A stretch of DNA of 64,000 bases from Lucinisca nassula. Taxonomy: Eukaryota; Mollusca; Bivalvia; Lucinida; Lucinidae. Of the stretch, positions 11,895-23,814 are shown in pieces (the stretch's first letter is position 1; each line of letters starts with the position of its first letter). The position numbers and the translations under genes were made by a program. The DNA is taken from contig OY757010.1 in assembly GCA_963580285.1 (NCBI GenBank), forward strand, positions 64,750,406-64,814,405, in the 5' to 3' direction. The notes under the pieces are model-generated. The model made no database searches and had not been told where the DNA came from. It worked only from the letters and a program-made list of their open reading frames with translations.

Positions 11895-12157
11895 TATTTT
11901 GTCTCTCTTGGGAGCTGTGGATTAATTGTATCGATTCCACTTCTATTAGAAAACTTTAAATGGTATAGAGCCGAACCGACTAGGGAGGAAAGGGAATTAG
12001 AAATTATAGGCGAAATGACTAGGGGAAACGTCTTGGGGTAGGGGCGTCGTGTTACCGCTAGAGCCTATAAGATAGCGTCTGATGAAATGTATCTTAATAG
12101 AATTATCACAGGGGAGGAAAACGAAGATGGACACATACCTATATATATTGAAAAATA
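11895..12157 (+). pseudogene. Unidentified coding remnant with one internal stop
   Basis: From about 11949 a frame reads about 70 codons with a single in-frame TAG and ends in TAA at 12157. Composition is protein-like: charged clusters REERELEIIGEMTRGN, then RAYKIASDEMYLNRI and GEENEDGHIPIYIEK. Just upstream (11910-11945) is a piece of dispersed repeat R (TTAATTGTATCGATTCC), so it may belong to a retroelement of that family. The function is not recognised. Confidence 0.35.
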
Positions 12158-12344
12158 AAAAAATAAATGTAACTTTTTAGACTTGCATCGAATATTTATA
12201 AGAAAAAGAATTAAGAAGATGAAGTACAGCAATAATAGAACAACTATTTTCTCAAACTGCCAGTAGAATAAAACAAAACATTACCTCCACAGGTAATCCG
12301 CGCCTTGTAAAACACCACTTCGTAAGGCGAAAATTTGTTTTGAT

Positions 12345-12640
12345 TGTTTGTTTGTATTGGAGTTTAGCGGCCCAGTCAACACTTTTCCCCTGGACAGGCT
12401 TATACGTTATATTTATATTTCCCCTGGACAGGCTTAAGAGGTTAACCAGTACAGTGCACATTCTTTCACCAGGAACTGACAACTGCCTTTCTTGAATCAG
12501 CGGAAGGGAGAGAATGACCGTAGAAAAGATTTCATGATCATTCTCCACGAAAGAATGTTGCCGACCCCGGCAGGTATCAACCTGCGTCCTCCTGATCACC
12601 AGTTAGACGCGCATCCGACTGAGCTACCGAGGCCGGCAAG
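12345..12640 (-). mobile_element. SINE family B, near full length
   Basis: Antisense: tail GGAGTTTAGCGGCCCAGTCA at the left and tRNA-like head (GAGCTACCGAGGCCGGC) at the right. A short segment with CCCCTGGACAGGCTTA is duplicated near 12390 and 12421. Confidence 0.75.
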
Positions 12641-12814
12641 GCGAAAATTTAAGTTTACAAAGCAAATATTCTTTTTCTTGCTTTCGTGATTATAACGATT
12701 GTGTGTACTCACTAGCATCAATAAAACACATGCATGTATTGTATTATAATATTGATGGGCCCCTTCTTACATGGCTCTTAGCTGAGATTTTCTTTTTGAA
12801 TAAAATAAATGATT

Positions 12815-15292
12815 TTTATCCCCCGACCGAATAGGTTTGGGGGATAAAGCGATCAGCCTGGCGTCCGTCCGTCTGTCCGTCCGTCCGTCCGTCTGTCTGT
12901 CCGTAGACGCAACCTTGTGATGGCCATAACTCCTATACCCTTTGAGATTCATTGATGGTTCTTGGCACAATTGTTCACAAGGCTGAGACGGCGTGTCATG
13001 CGCAAGAACCAGAACTCTTGATTGCATACTTTTTTAGTTATCTCCCCTTTTAATTAAATAGAATGACTACTTTGTGATGGTCATAACTCCAATACCCTTT
13101 GAGGTATGTTGATGGTACCTGGCACAGTTGTTCACAAGGCTGAGACAGCGTGTCATGCACAAGAACCACAACTCTGATTGTCATGGTTTTTGAGTTATCT
13201 CCCCTTCCAATAAAATTGAGTGACTACCTTGTGATGGTCTTAACTCCAATACCCTTTAAGATATATTGATGATACCTGGCACAGTTGTTCACAAGGCCGA
13301 GACGGTGTGTCATGCACAAGAACCACAACTCTGGGTGCCATGGTTTTTTAGTTATCTCCCCTTCCAATAATATAGAATCACTACCTTGTGATGGCCACAT
13401 CTCCAATACTCTTTGAGATATATTGATGGTACTTGTTACAGTTGAACATGAGGTTAAACAGGTGTGTCACCTGCAAGAACCACGACTCTGGGTGCCCTGG
13501 TTTTTTAATTATCTCCCCTGACAATATAACCTTGTGATGGCCATAAATCCAAAACCTTACAGATCCCCACCCCTATACCATATATATTATTATTCCTTAT
13601 GATAAGACACATTCATTGACACCAACCTGGGGGCCCCCCAAATGCGCTTGGGCCTGACCTCACCCCCTCCACTTCATTAAAGGCCCAATATCTTGGAAAC
13701 CTTACAGATCCCCACCCCTAAACCATATATATTCTTGTTCCTTATGATAAGACACATTCAGTTACACTAACTTGGGGGCCCCGGGATGCGCTGGGGCCAT
13801 GCCCCACCCCCTCCACTACATAAAAGGCCATATATCTCAGAAACTGTTTAGACTCCCACCCCTAAACCATACATATTCTTGTTCTTTATGATAAGATGCA
13901 TTCATTGACACCAACCTATGGGCCCCCGGGATGCGCTGGGGCTTTGCCTCACCCCCTCCACTTCATAAAAGGCCCAATATCTTGGAAACCTTACCGATCC
14001 CCACCCCAAAACCATATATACTCTGGTTTCTTATGATCAGACCCATTCAGTGACACCAACCTTGGGTCCCCTGGGAAGTGCCTGGGCCAAGCCCCACCCC
14101 TCCACTTCATGAAAGGCCATATATCTCAGAAACCATTCAGATCCCCACCCCAAAACCATATATATTCTTGTTTCTTATGATAAGATGCATTCAGTGACAC
14201 CAACCTGGGGTCCCCTGGGCAGTGCCTGGGCCAAGCCCCAACCCCTCCACTTCAAAAAAGGCCCAATTTCTCAGAAACTGTTCAGATCCCCACCCCTAAA
14301 CCATATATATTCTTGTTTCTGATGATAAGACGCATTCAGTGATACCAACCTAGGGTCCTCCCGGGATACGCCATTGCCCCACCCGTCCACTTCATAAAAG
14401 GCGATATATCTCAGCAACCTTTCAGATCCCCACCCCAAAACCATATATATTGTTGTTTCTTATGATAAGACGCATTCAGTTACACCAACCTGGGGGTCCT
14501 CTGGGATGTGCCTGGGCCAGGCCCCAACCCCTCCAACCCATAAAAGGCCCAAATTCTCAGAAACAGTTCAGATCCCCACCCCTTATCCATATATATTCTT
14601 GTTCTTTATGATAAGACGCATTCAGTGATTCCAACCTAGGGGTCTTCACGGGTGTGCTGGGGCCATGCCCCACCCTGCAACTTCATAAAAGGCGATAAAT
14701 CTCAGAAACCTTTCAGATTCCCACCCCCAAACCATACATATCTTGTTTTTTATGATAAAAGGCATTCAGAGACACCAACTAGGGGTCTCTTGGGATGTGC
14801 CCGGGCCATTCCCCATCCCCTCTACTTCATAAAAGGCGCAACATCTCAGAAACCGTTAAGACCAACACCCCCCCCCCCCCCCCATCCATTTACCATATAT
14901 TTTCTTGTTCCTTCTGATAAGATGCATTCAATGATAGCAAATTGGGCTCTGTTGGGTCATCTCCCACCCCTCCACTTCATAAAAGGCCTAATATTTCAGA
15001 TACAGAGTCCTCATGGAATTGGGGTTCATTTGTGAGACTTTATAATCAATAAATTAAAACCATACATGGCTGCCAGTGGGCAGTGCCTGCCTGAGCTCTG
15101 GTGAGCATCGTGGCCCATGGGCCTCTTGTTTAGTTATCTCCCCTGACAGTGTAAACTTGTGATGGCCATAACTGCAATACTTTTGTGATATATTGCTGGT
15201 TTAATTCTGGTGCACTTTCTATTGGTGAACAATCTTCTGAAGGCCATATTGGCTTTTGGTCGGGGGATTTGCCATCTCTTCCGATGGCTATT
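12815..15292 (+). mobile_element. Helentron-like tandem-repeat element
   Basis: The 5' palindrome TTATCCCCC...GGGGGATAA is followed at once by GTCCGTCC/GTCT microsatellite (12863-12903), then about four units of roughly 156 bp (CCTTGTGATGGCCATAACTC). Near the 3' end the inverse motif GGGGGATTT precedes a hairpin GCCATC(6 nt)GATGGC at 15271-15288. The middle is interrupted by a different array (13545-15135). No transposase. Confidence 0.6.
13545..15135 (+). mobile_element. Foreign tandem array with its own hairpin end inside the previous element
   Basis: About ten units of roughly 155 bp share CAGATCCCCACCCC, CCATATATATTCTTGTT, TATGATAAGA and CCCTCCACTTCATAAAAGGC. The right end has the palindrome GGCCCATGGGCC followed by TCTTGTTTAG, a terminus of the CTTGTT class. 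After it the host repeat resumes with AGTTATCTCCCCTGACA. No 5' palindrome is visible, so this copy is 5'-truncated or was assembled by recombination. Confidence 0.65.
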
Positions 15293-15544
15293 TTTATTTC
15301 TGTTTCAAATATAGAGTGTGGGTATTCAACAGAACCGCCTTTTTATTTTGCAGCACCTGTTATTCGAGAGAAAATTGTTTGGTGGCATTTGGGTTGCATT
15401 TGCAAAAAATTTGCTGCAAATAGAAAGTTTTCAAAATGGAATCAGTCGTATATTGCTATAAAAATATATTGACGCGGTTCTAAAGAGTAGCACACTACAT
15501 GTATATATGAAAAATAATAATGCAAGCAATGTAATTCCATTTTC

Positions 15545-15960
15545 TGACAACATAGTGGGCCACGTAAAATCGATTTAAGCCCCCCAGTGGAAATCTTCCA
15601 CTGACCGTTCCAAGGCGGCTCTTCTATGGCGATTTATTTATGTTGTTGTTTGTTACTTACTGTGTGTATCACTTGTGTCTTTTAATTTTGGATGGCCATA
15701 TGACCATTTTGTGGGAAAGTAACTGTCCGTATGGCCTTCCTTTGTTTAGGTTTCCATTATGGTCTGGTCTCTTAATGTTTGTATTTCTTTCCCTTTGGTG
15801 TCTTTTATGGATGGAGTAAGTTAATTGTATCAATTCCTGATCTTTGTTTTACTTCTACTTTACTAGGGTGTAAATTTCATGGAGTTATTAATGTGATGTC
15901 TTGGGCAGTTTTAATTTAAGTCCGCGATGACTACCTTCACGCCTTCTTAGTCTGGTATTT
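15545..15960 (+). repeat. Dispersed repeat R, second copy
   Basis: Shares ordered blocks with 8560-9230, beginning ACGTAAAATCGATTTAAGCC. The copies diverge by substitutions and small indels, and the class is unresolved. A short gap to 16178 holds nothing recognisable. Confidence 0.5.
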
Positions 15961-16178
15961 GGTCTCGTCTTATTATTACCTTGATTGATACATCGTCCTA
16001 TATACGGTAATATAATTATTGGTGGGTTGTTACAGGCATTTATTCTTGATTTTTGAGGACTATCATTTCATTACATAATATTATGTAGCCCTCAGTGCTG
16101 ACTGAAGAGAACTCCTCGTAAGGGGCCTCCTTGGAGAAAATCAATAATTGACTAACTGTTAACTAGAGTGTACCTTAT

Positions 16179-18186
16179 TATGTCTCACCCGAAATTTTTT
16201 TTTTCGGAGAGACATATTGTTTTTCCCCCGGGCGTCTGTCTGTCCGTCGGTCTGTCTGTCCGTCTGTCACCCATCGTGTCCGCTCTATAACTTGAAAACC
16301 GTTAGAGCTATCTTCACGAAACTTGGTATAAATATTAATCAGCATTAGTCGACGTGCAGTGCGCAAGAACTGTAAATCTCGCATTTATACTTTTTGAATT
16401 ATCTCCCTTGGAAGTTTGTCAGTATGTATATATGTATGGGCAAATTGTGTCCGGTCAATAACTTTCTTATTTTTTGATGGATTTTAAAATTACTTGGCAG
16501 AAATATTAACAACCATAAGACGATGTTTGGTGCGCAAGAGGCAGGTCGGTAACTCAAAGGTCAAGGTCATACTTAGAGGTCAAAGGTGAAAAAAGGGGCC
16601 TTTTTTTCGTATTTGGTCAATAACTTTCTTATTTTTAGATGGATTTTAAAATTACTTGGCATAATTATTAACAACCATGAGACGATGTGTGGTGCGCATG
16701 AGGCAGGTCAGTACCTCAAAGGTCAAGGTGGTACTTAGAGGTCAAAAGTAAAAAAAGGGGCCTTTTTTCGTATTTGGTCAATAACTTTCTTATTTTGAGA
16801 TGGATTTTATAATTACTTGGCATAATTATTAACAACCATGAGACGATGTGTGGTGCGCATGAAGCAGGTCGGTACCTCAAAGGTCAAGGTCATACTTAGA
16901 GGTCAAAGTTAAAAAAGGGGCCTTTTTTCGTATTTGGTCAATAACTTTCTTATTTTGAGATGGATTTTGAAATCACTTTGCAGAAATGTTAACCAATATA
17001 AGACGATGTGTTAAGTGCATGACCCAGGTTGGTACCTCAAAGGTCAAAGTCATACTTAGAGGTCAAAGGTAAAAAAGGGGCCTTTTTTCGGGTTTTGTCA
17101 ATAACTTGCTTATTTTTTGATAGAATTTGAAGTTACTTGGCAAACATGTTAACTATCATGAGACGATGTGTTGTTTGCATGATTCAGTTTGGTACCTAAA
17201 ATGTCGAGGTCATACATAGAGGTCAAAGGTAAAAATGGGGCCTTTTTCGTGTTTGGTCAATAACTTTCTTATTTTTAGATGGATTTTGAAATTGCTAGGC
17301 AGAAATGTTAACCACCATGAGATGATGTGTTGCACTTATGACCCAGTTTGGTACCTGAAAGGTCAAGGTCATACATAGCGGTTAAATGTAAAAAGGGGCC
17401 TTTTTGTGTTCTGTCAATAGCTTGTTTATTATAGATGGATTTTGAAATTACTTGGGAGAAATGTTAACCACCATGAGACGATGTGTTGTGTGCATGACCC
17501 GAGTTGGTACCACAAATGTCAAGGACAAAAGGTCAAAGGACAAGAGGTGAAAGGACAAAAAGGGGCCTTTTTTAGTGTTCAGTCAATAACTTTCTTCTTC
17601 CTGGATAGATTGTGAAATTACTTGGCAGAAATGTTAACCATCATGAGATAATGTGGTGCACGCTAGACGCAGGTCGGTTCCTCCGAGATCAAGGTCATAC
17701 TAAGAGGTCAGAGGTAAAAAAAGTTTGTTTGTTTTGTGTCCAGTCATTAACTTTTTTATTTCTGGATGGACTTCATAAAGTAACCATGCAGAAATGTTCA
17801 CCGTCATTAGACCATGAGTCATGTGCAAGACCAAGGTCAATAGCTCCAATGTCCAGGTCATACCTAGAGGTCAAAGGTAAAAAAGGGGACAGTCAGTAAC
17901 TTCCTTATTCGTTGATGGATTATGAAATTACTTGGCAGAAATGTTAACCATCATGAGACGATGTGAGGTCAAAGGTAAAAAAGTGGGTTTTTTTTGGTTT
18001 ACGGCCAATAACTTTTTTATTTTTCGATGTACATTTTTAAAGTTACTATGCAGAAATGTTCATATTCATTAGATGATGTGTTGCACACAAGACCCAGCTC
18101 AATACCTCCAATGTCAAGGTTATACTTATATAGCTGTCAAAAAACGGGGGAGACATCTGTGTTTTTGTAGAAAAAACAAATTCTAG
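16179..18186 (+). mobile_element. Helentron-like tandem-repeat element
   Basis: 5' palindrome TATGTCTC...TTCGGAGAGACATA, then CTGTCTGTCCGTCGGTCTGT microsatellite, then about ten units of roughly 160 bp (GTCAATAACTTTCTTATTT, GAGACGATGTG, AAGGTCAAGGTCATACTTAG). The 3' inverse motif GGGGGAGACAT, a weak hairpin TTTTTGT/ACAAA and TTCTAGT follow. The boundary is inferred from these signatures. Confidence 0.65.
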
Positions 18187-18714
18187 TCATCAAGTTGATT
18201 TACCCCCTTTAGTGACTCAGTCAGAGGATTCAACAGGAGCTACTAATCACCCTATTAAAGGCCGCCTTTGATCTGCTATATACAGTATATCACAGGGGGC
18301 AATAAAACAATTATGAACACACCGTGTGTCCTACTGTCTAAGAATAAATGTCTTTAACGACACGCGCATCGATTAATCTAATTATTGACAGGTTAATCGA
18401 TACACGTGTCATTAATTCGATCAGTGACATTATCCCCATTTGAGCAATTTTCTTTCTGCAGAATTTTATGTACGAATATAAAAGTCTGTGGAAAAGTTAA
18501 ACCTTCGAAACATTGAAGAGATCTATCAGTATCTATTCATTATTGTTGAACTTTCAAAAATGCAATGATATAAAATGGAACAATTTCTTGATCAGCGGAG
18601 GGCCGGCAGAGTAATCATTTCATAATCATTGTCCATCATCATCGTCGTCATCATCATCATCATCATCGTTGTTTTCATAGCCATAATTTATATTTAATTA
18701 ACATTAATTATCAT
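18187..18714. other. Short unassigned spacer with ATC microsatellite
   Basis: Includes an ATC/GTC trinucleotide run at about 18627-18668 and an inverted pair around 18362-18412 (ACACG.GCATCGATTAA / TTAATCGATACACGTGT). Confidence 0.6.
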
Positions 18715-19676
18715 TATACCCCAGGCTTACGAAGTATGCTATGGGGTATATAGTTATCGTCCTGCCGTTCGTCCGTTTGTCTGTATGTCCGTCCGTTTGT
18801 CTGTATGTCCGTCCGTTCATCCGTCCGTTTGTTTAATTTGAGGTTTAACGTCCCCGTCAACACTGTAAAGGTCATTTTGGAGACGTTGCTTCCAATTTTG
18901 TGGGACTTTTACCCGACATTGAGATGAAATGACATCTCAAGCCCTGTCTCCAAATGGAACCAATAGGCTTTATAAGCATGGACGGGCCGACTCCCACCGC
19001 TTTGCCTGGGCAGGCTTAGATCCTCTAAGCGGTTTACCAGTACTCATGTGCGGGTCGGTTTCAGCTCTGCGTGGTAGCATCATGCAGCCCATATATTTCT
19101 TCAAGCCCCGATGGGCGGAAGCCGTCCATCCGTCCGTTAACATTTTGGTTACAGTCTCTTAGAAACTTTGACGCAAAACTTTGACCAAAATGTCCATCCG
19201 TCCGTGAACATTTTGGTTAAAGTTTTGCGTCAACCTTCGATAGATTTAGTTGATACTTACACTTAAGTTGCATACTGGTCTAAAGATTTCATTGATGCAT
19301 GTCACACCCCCACAGTGACCTTGAGTTCAAGGTCACAGACTTAGAACTTTTCATTTGGTTAAAGTTTTATGACAAAGTTTATAGATGCCTATATGTTCTA
19401 ATATTCTAAGACAAATTCAGTTGATACTTGCATCGATGTTGCATACCTGTCCAAAGATTTCATTGATGCTACCCCACCCTGCTGCTTCAGTAACTTTGAT
19501 GCCCTCACTCCATTGGTATGTTTAGAAATTTTATGTTTGGTTTAGCTTTTACAAGCACATTTGTAGATTCTTATAGCTTCTTGACTTCTTCATTCATATT
19601 ACATACAACCTCGAAAGATATATCAGAGGGTGGCGCTGGCCGGGGGTATACGTGACCCACTGGTCGCTTTCTCTAG
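18715..19676 (+). mobile_element. Helentron-like element hosting a SINE-like C copy
   Basis: 5' palindrome TATACCCC...TATGGGGTATA, GTCC/GTTTGTCT microsatellite, then two to three degenerate units (TTTGGTTAAAGTTTT, TTGATACTT). The 3' motif GGGGGTATA, hairpin GTGACC(CACT)GGTCGC and TCTCTAGTT follow. A close relative without the SINE lies at 56931-57940. The repeat family C insertion sits inside the microsatellite. Confidence 0.72.
18835..19115 (-). mobile_element. SINE-like family C copy inside a Helentron-like element
   Basis: Antisense copy: GAGGTTTAACGTCCCCGTCA at the left, AAGCCCCGATGGGCGG at the right. CCGTCCGT microsatellite is found on both sides. Confidence 0.75.
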
Positions 19677-19842
19677 TTATTATTATTAGTAGTAGTAGTA
19701 GTTAATTTCCTACAAACTGCACATTTTCTTGGATCAGCGGGAGACTGGCAGAGAAATTATTTCATAATTACTCCAGGGACGACCCGCGAAAGGCGCCATG
19801 AAAGATATTTTTGTAATTTTGTATAAGGTAACGTACATGTTA

Positions 19843-21078
19843 CGAGGGCGAGTCAATAAAAAAATGCCCAACCTATTTCTGCGTGGGATCAATCTCTTGT
19901 TTGTTCGATGTAATTGCCCAATAGAATGATACACTTAGACCAACGCTGTTCCAATGCCAACAGTTCAGAACTGAAGAAGCCAGGGTCCTTGTCTCCGACC
20001 CACTCCTCAATTGCCGCCACGACTTCTTCGTTGGACCAGAAATGACGTCCGCGGATATCCTATTTCAAGATTGGGACTATGGGAGCTGCTAAGTCTGGAG
20101 AATAGGCGGGTTACGGTATTAGCTCATACCCATTCCGCTCAACAGCATCCAATGCAATTTTGCAAGTGTGGACGGACACTCGCAATCAGAATCCCTTTGG
20201 AGACTTTACATGGCGTTTTTCGCGGATCGCAGTTCTCAGTTGGTCGAGCAAATTTGCATAATACGCACTTGTTATTGTACTTTTCTTTGCTAGAAAGTCC
20301 AACATAATGACATACTGTGCGTCCCAAAATACAGTTGTCATCACTTTGCCAGCAGAGGGTTGCGCTTTTACCTTCTTTGGCATCGGAGACCCCTGTCCTA
20401 CCCACTGGCGACTTTTGACCTTTATTCTCTGGATCATAAATACTGGACCCAGGTCTCATCTACAGTCACCAGACGTGAAAGAAAATAATCTTTTTTGACC
20501 TAAACCGCTCCAACAATGCGCTGCATACTGATGCTCTGGTTGCCATTTGCTCGTCGCTAAGGGATTTTGGGACCCAGCGGGCTGTTAGCTTTCGCTTACC
20601 CAAGCGGTCATGTAAAATTGTTGAAACGCTGCCATGTGAAATGTATAATGCATTTGCTATTCCTTCCACCTTAAATCGCCTGTCAGAGTACATCGGATCC
20701 CGTACTTTGTTACACATTCCTTCATCGTTGGCATCTATGGGCGTCCAGACCTGGTTTCGTCTTCCAAAGACGTTCTACCGTGTTTGAATTCCCCAACCGA
20801 GAATTTAACTTGTGCATGGTGCAGAAGACCCATAAACATTGGTCAACCCGCAATGTATTTCCTGGCCTGTTTTCCCTTTCAAGTATATACAAGTACCGGT
20901 ACTCAACTTTTGACGAAAAGCTTGCTTTTGCATCGCTAGCCATGTCTTATGAGTGAATGGCACGATAAGGGTGCAATTTTGCCCTCATGCCTTAATGTAT
21001 TGAAACAAGGCATGAAAATCGTGGGTATCTCTGTCAATTGAAAATTGGATAGGCTGGTTACTTATTGACTTGCCCTCG
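19843..21078 (-). mobile_element. Mariner transposon, 1.24 kb, inactive
   Basis: Terminal inverted repeats CGAGGGCGAGTCAATAA (left) and the complement of TTATTGACTTGCCCTCG (right) sit inside a TA duplication at 19841 and 21079. Size and terminal structure fit the mariner group of the IS630-Tc1-mariner superfamily. It lies about 3.2 kb upstream of the PYROXD2-like start. Confidence 0.88.
19860..20943 (-). pseudogene. Mariner transposase, frameshifted
   Basis: Reading antisense from ATG at 20943, the N-terminal helix-turn-helix part contains VEGIANALYISHGSVSTILH and the signature WVPKSLSDEQ at the end of the DNA-binding region. The catalytic part has VDETWVQ near 20462 (first Asp), then YDPENKGQKSPV, FWDAQYVIMLDFL, YYANLLDQLRTAI, a damaged second Asp motif (NASVRPH) and the C-terminal YSPDLA. 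These segments lie in different frames, with breaks near 20470-20480 and near 20185 and a stop in the C-terminal part. The protein can no longer be made. In the family the enzyme cuts and pastes at TA through a DD34D triad. Confidence 0.85.
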
Positions 21079-21084
21079 TACCTT

Positions 21085-21200
21085 ATTAGCCCAATGCATG
21101 CGGGAAACCCCCTAAAGGGGTACCTTGGCAAACAGTGCAGACCCAGATCAGGCTGATCAGGGCTTTCACTATTTGCTAACAGAATTTTCCTTTAAAATAG
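21085..21200 (+). repeat. Fragment of MITE family P2
   Basis: Contains TTAGCCCAATGCATGCGGGA, CCCCTAAAGGGGTACCTTGG and CAAACAGTGCAGACCCAGAT, the left arm and half core of family P2. The right arm is missing. Confidence 0.55.
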
Positions 21201-21228
21201 AATAAACAAATGGAGTTGTCTAACACAA

Positions 21229-21470
21229 GGGCCCCGTCAAGCGATTTTGGTACTTATCGCCTATGCGAGCAGCGAAGGTTCAGGCGAGCCTGCGCATCCG
21301 CGCAGTCTCGCCAGAACCTTCGCTGCTCGCTCATACAAGAAATGAATCATCAGGAACCTTCAGACAGAAAGCCATATCCCTGGCACCTCTGAATGGCTGG
21401 GCATGCGCAGTTAAAATTTGTCATGACGGAATGCTCGAAGACACAAATTCGCTTGGCGGGGCTCATATAG
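21229..21470 (+). mobile_element. MITE family N, best preserved copy
   Basis: Terminal inverted repeats GGGCCCCGTCAAGCGATTTT and (complement) GAGCCCCGCCAAGCGAATTT. Internal inverted pair GCGAGCAGCGAAGGTTC/GAACCTTCGCTGCTCGC. ATAT follows the right end. Confidence 0.75.
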
Positions 21471-21689
21471 CAATGGAAGAGTCCACTAGTATAGAATGGG
21501 TTAAATGCTCTAGCTGTTCTTGTTCCTAATAATTAATGTAAATTGTTGCTAGAAAAAAAAAGGTTTCAGAATAATACAAGAAAATCTAAATGGGCCAGCA
21601 CACGACAAAATCAACAATAAGTCGACCAGTGGAGACTCGGACCAGCCTATATATCCTCCCAGTATGGAAAGGGTTCTCGTTTAACCCCA

Positions 21690-22010
21690 TCACGAAAACA
21701 CGCCTATATAATTTTGACCCCCGCGAACCCACTTTTATATAGTAAAACTGGGGTTTCCGGGCTATACCTTAGTTTTCTTATTTCTGCTCCAAATATAGAT
21801 TGTGGGTACTCGTTAGAACCGCTTCTGCTCTAAGATATAGATTGTGGGTACTCGTTAGAACCGCCTCGATGAGGCGGTTCTAATGAGTACCCACAATCTA
21901 TATTTGGAGCAGAAATAAGAAAAATATCGCAATTTTTCATCATAAAATTTTCATTTTTTTCGGCGATAAAGGTGGCAGTGTATTTGTATAGGCGTGTTTG
22001 CGTAATGTCT
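21690..22010 (+). mobile_element. MITE family E with internal duplication
   Basis: Begins CATCACGAAAACACGCCTAT and ends ATAGGCGTGTTTGCGTAATG, clear terminal inverted repeats. The core GAACCGCCTCGATGAGGCGGTTC at 21857-21885 is a perfect hairpin. The left half-core (AGATTGTGGGTACTCGTTAG) is duplicated. Confidence 0.8.
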
Positions 22011-22310
22011 CTTTAGATAGACATATATGCGATCAGCGAAAACTCTTATCAGACTCTACGAATGTGCAAGCTCATATGAAGTTTCGCTGGTCGCACAGAT
22101 CTTATTGCATGTTTTCTCATGCGTTAACTCCCCTAGACAATGTAGAATGTTTCTAAGTAGATTTTCATTAGGACAATGTTTGTATGCCGTTATAGAAACA
22201 GTGTATTAAATAAATGTTCGAAGGAAAGTCCTATCTCTGGTTGCCAGAAAAAATAAGCCGAATCAAACGTTTTACAACTTTTATTATATTAGTCTTTTCT
22301 TCCTTTTAGA

Positions 22311-22478
22311 AGCCTCCGTGGTCGAGTGGTTACGCTACTCGCCTTGTAAACCAGGGGTCGCAGGTTCGATCCCGGGCTTCTCCAGACTTTCGGATGAGTC
22401 TTTAAACCGAGGTCCCGTCTCCGTATGACCTTAGCTGTTGGTGGGACGTAAAACTGAAACACTCACTCACTTTTCTTC
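22311..22478 (+). mobile_element. SINE family A, best preserved copy
   Basis: The head at 22311-22382 keeps tRNA folding: acceptor arms GAAGCCT/GGGCTTC, A-box-like TGGTCGAGTGG, anticodon loop CTTGTAA (TGT, threonine) and B-box GGTTCGATCC. The body AGACTTTCGGATGAGTC and tail GACGTAAAACTGAAAC follow, ending in a CACT repeat. This is a pol III retroposon, not a functional tRNA gene. Confidence 0.82.
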
Positions 22479-22830
22479 CTTTATATACTTCAAACCCCCT
22501 CACGGGGATAACGTGCAGGTCCAGCTATTTCACGCTATTGAGTAACAGGTCCAATTAACCATGTTAACACCTTTTTACACAACACCTATATTAGCTGCAT
22601 TCCCGGGCTTTATTATTCCCTGTTACCTATTTAAGCATAGTGGTTGCTATATTCCTATAATCCTGTATAACAGGGCTATCTATCTATCTTCTTATACTGA
22701 GTCGGTCATATTAGGTCATTACCGCAGTTGGTTGGGTGGGTAAATTTAGAATTTAGCTGAAAAAAAGAAAGAAAAAGAAGAAGCACTGGATGCGTCCTTA
22801 AAACTATTTACAATCGGCATAACAGAGGTA
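22479..22830. other. Unassigned sequence
   Basis: A 60-codon open frame (22561-22743) has no recognisable motif. An AAGAAAG-rich stretch lies at about 22762-22785. Confidence 0.35.
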
Positions 22831-23585
22831 ACCTAAAACGCATACCTCTGAATCTCGATCTGGCACTCTACGGGATTTTAACTCTTCTGCGGACTTGGCA
22901 TTCACCGCAGAGGAGGGAAGACTATTCCATTGAGGAATAGTTCTAGGAAAGACGATATTGTGGATTGTTTACTTTTGATGCCCGTGTTTGGGTTGACGCT
23001 GCTACAGGGGTCAAGTACCTAATTAATAGACACTGTATCAGAGTTTACCTTATAGAAGAAGGTTAAAGAGGACAGCTTACGACAGGCCTCCAGGGACGGC
23101 CACTCTAGCTCATTAAGCATGTCACCGACGCTACTTCTATTTCGCCATCGCCTGCAGGTCCATCGAGCAGCTGTCCTCTGCAACTTCTCCACCTGCTGAA
23201 TCTGAGTTTTAACAAAGGGATTCCAAATGGGTGATGCATATTCAAGTTGGGGCGAACCAATGTTTTATATGCAACAGCCTTTGTCTGCCTAGGTAGCCCT
23301 TCAAAGGCCAAACTATGTCTGAGGAATCCTCAAGTCCTAGTTGTTTTAGATGTAATCTCAAAGGTATGTTGACCCCAATCAAGATCGTCAGTGATGGTGA
23401 TACCAAGGTATTTGGCGGATTGAACATGCTCCAAAACTGTCTGGTGAAGTGTATATAGTCAAACTTGATTTGCTTGTCCGGAGGGTGTCGTGACACCCTC
23501 ATTGAATGACATTTGGCCACATTGAACTTCATCTGCCAATCGGCCTCCCACTGTGCAAGTTGATCCAGGTCATCTTGTAAAATAA
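22831..23585 (-). pseudogene. Non-LTR retrotransposon reverse transcriptase, C-terminal remnant
   Basis: Antisense, in pieces across frames. From the right: a WQMKFNVAKCHSMRVSR segment typical of the region after the catalytic YxDD of CR1/Jockey-type enzymes, then SDIVWPLKGYLGR, then LPRQTKAVAYKTLVRP and a RTAARW/ML-type thumb region. Several frameshifts and the absence of the catalytic core and endonuclease make it a 5'-truncated, dead copy. Assignment is by motif pattern only. Confidence 0.75.
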
Positions 23586-23587
23586 GA

Positions 23588-23690
23588 CAGTCATAAGTAT
23601 AATATATGTTATAGACCTATATAGTCATAAGTAGAATATATGTTTTTGACCTATATAGTCATAAGTAGAATATATGTTATAGACATATAA
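23588..23690 (+). repeat. 39-bp tandem repeat, about 2.6 copies
   Basis: AGTCATAAGTAGAATATATG and ATAGACCTAT alternate three times. The last unit is partial. Confidence 0.8.
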
Positions 23691-23814
23691 ATTTCTGGCG
23701 GCTATTTCTCCCAAATCGCAGAAATTCACTTTGAAATGGATTACTCTGTATTTTGTGGAAAAACAAAACAGAAGCAACAACAACTGGGCTAGGAAAATTA
23801 TAATTAATGTAACA

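Noticed and set aside
22311..22382. Possible functional tRNA-Thr gene
   Set aside because: The fold is plausible but the sequence continues into a conserved non-tRNA body and tail shared by four other copies, so it is a SINE head.
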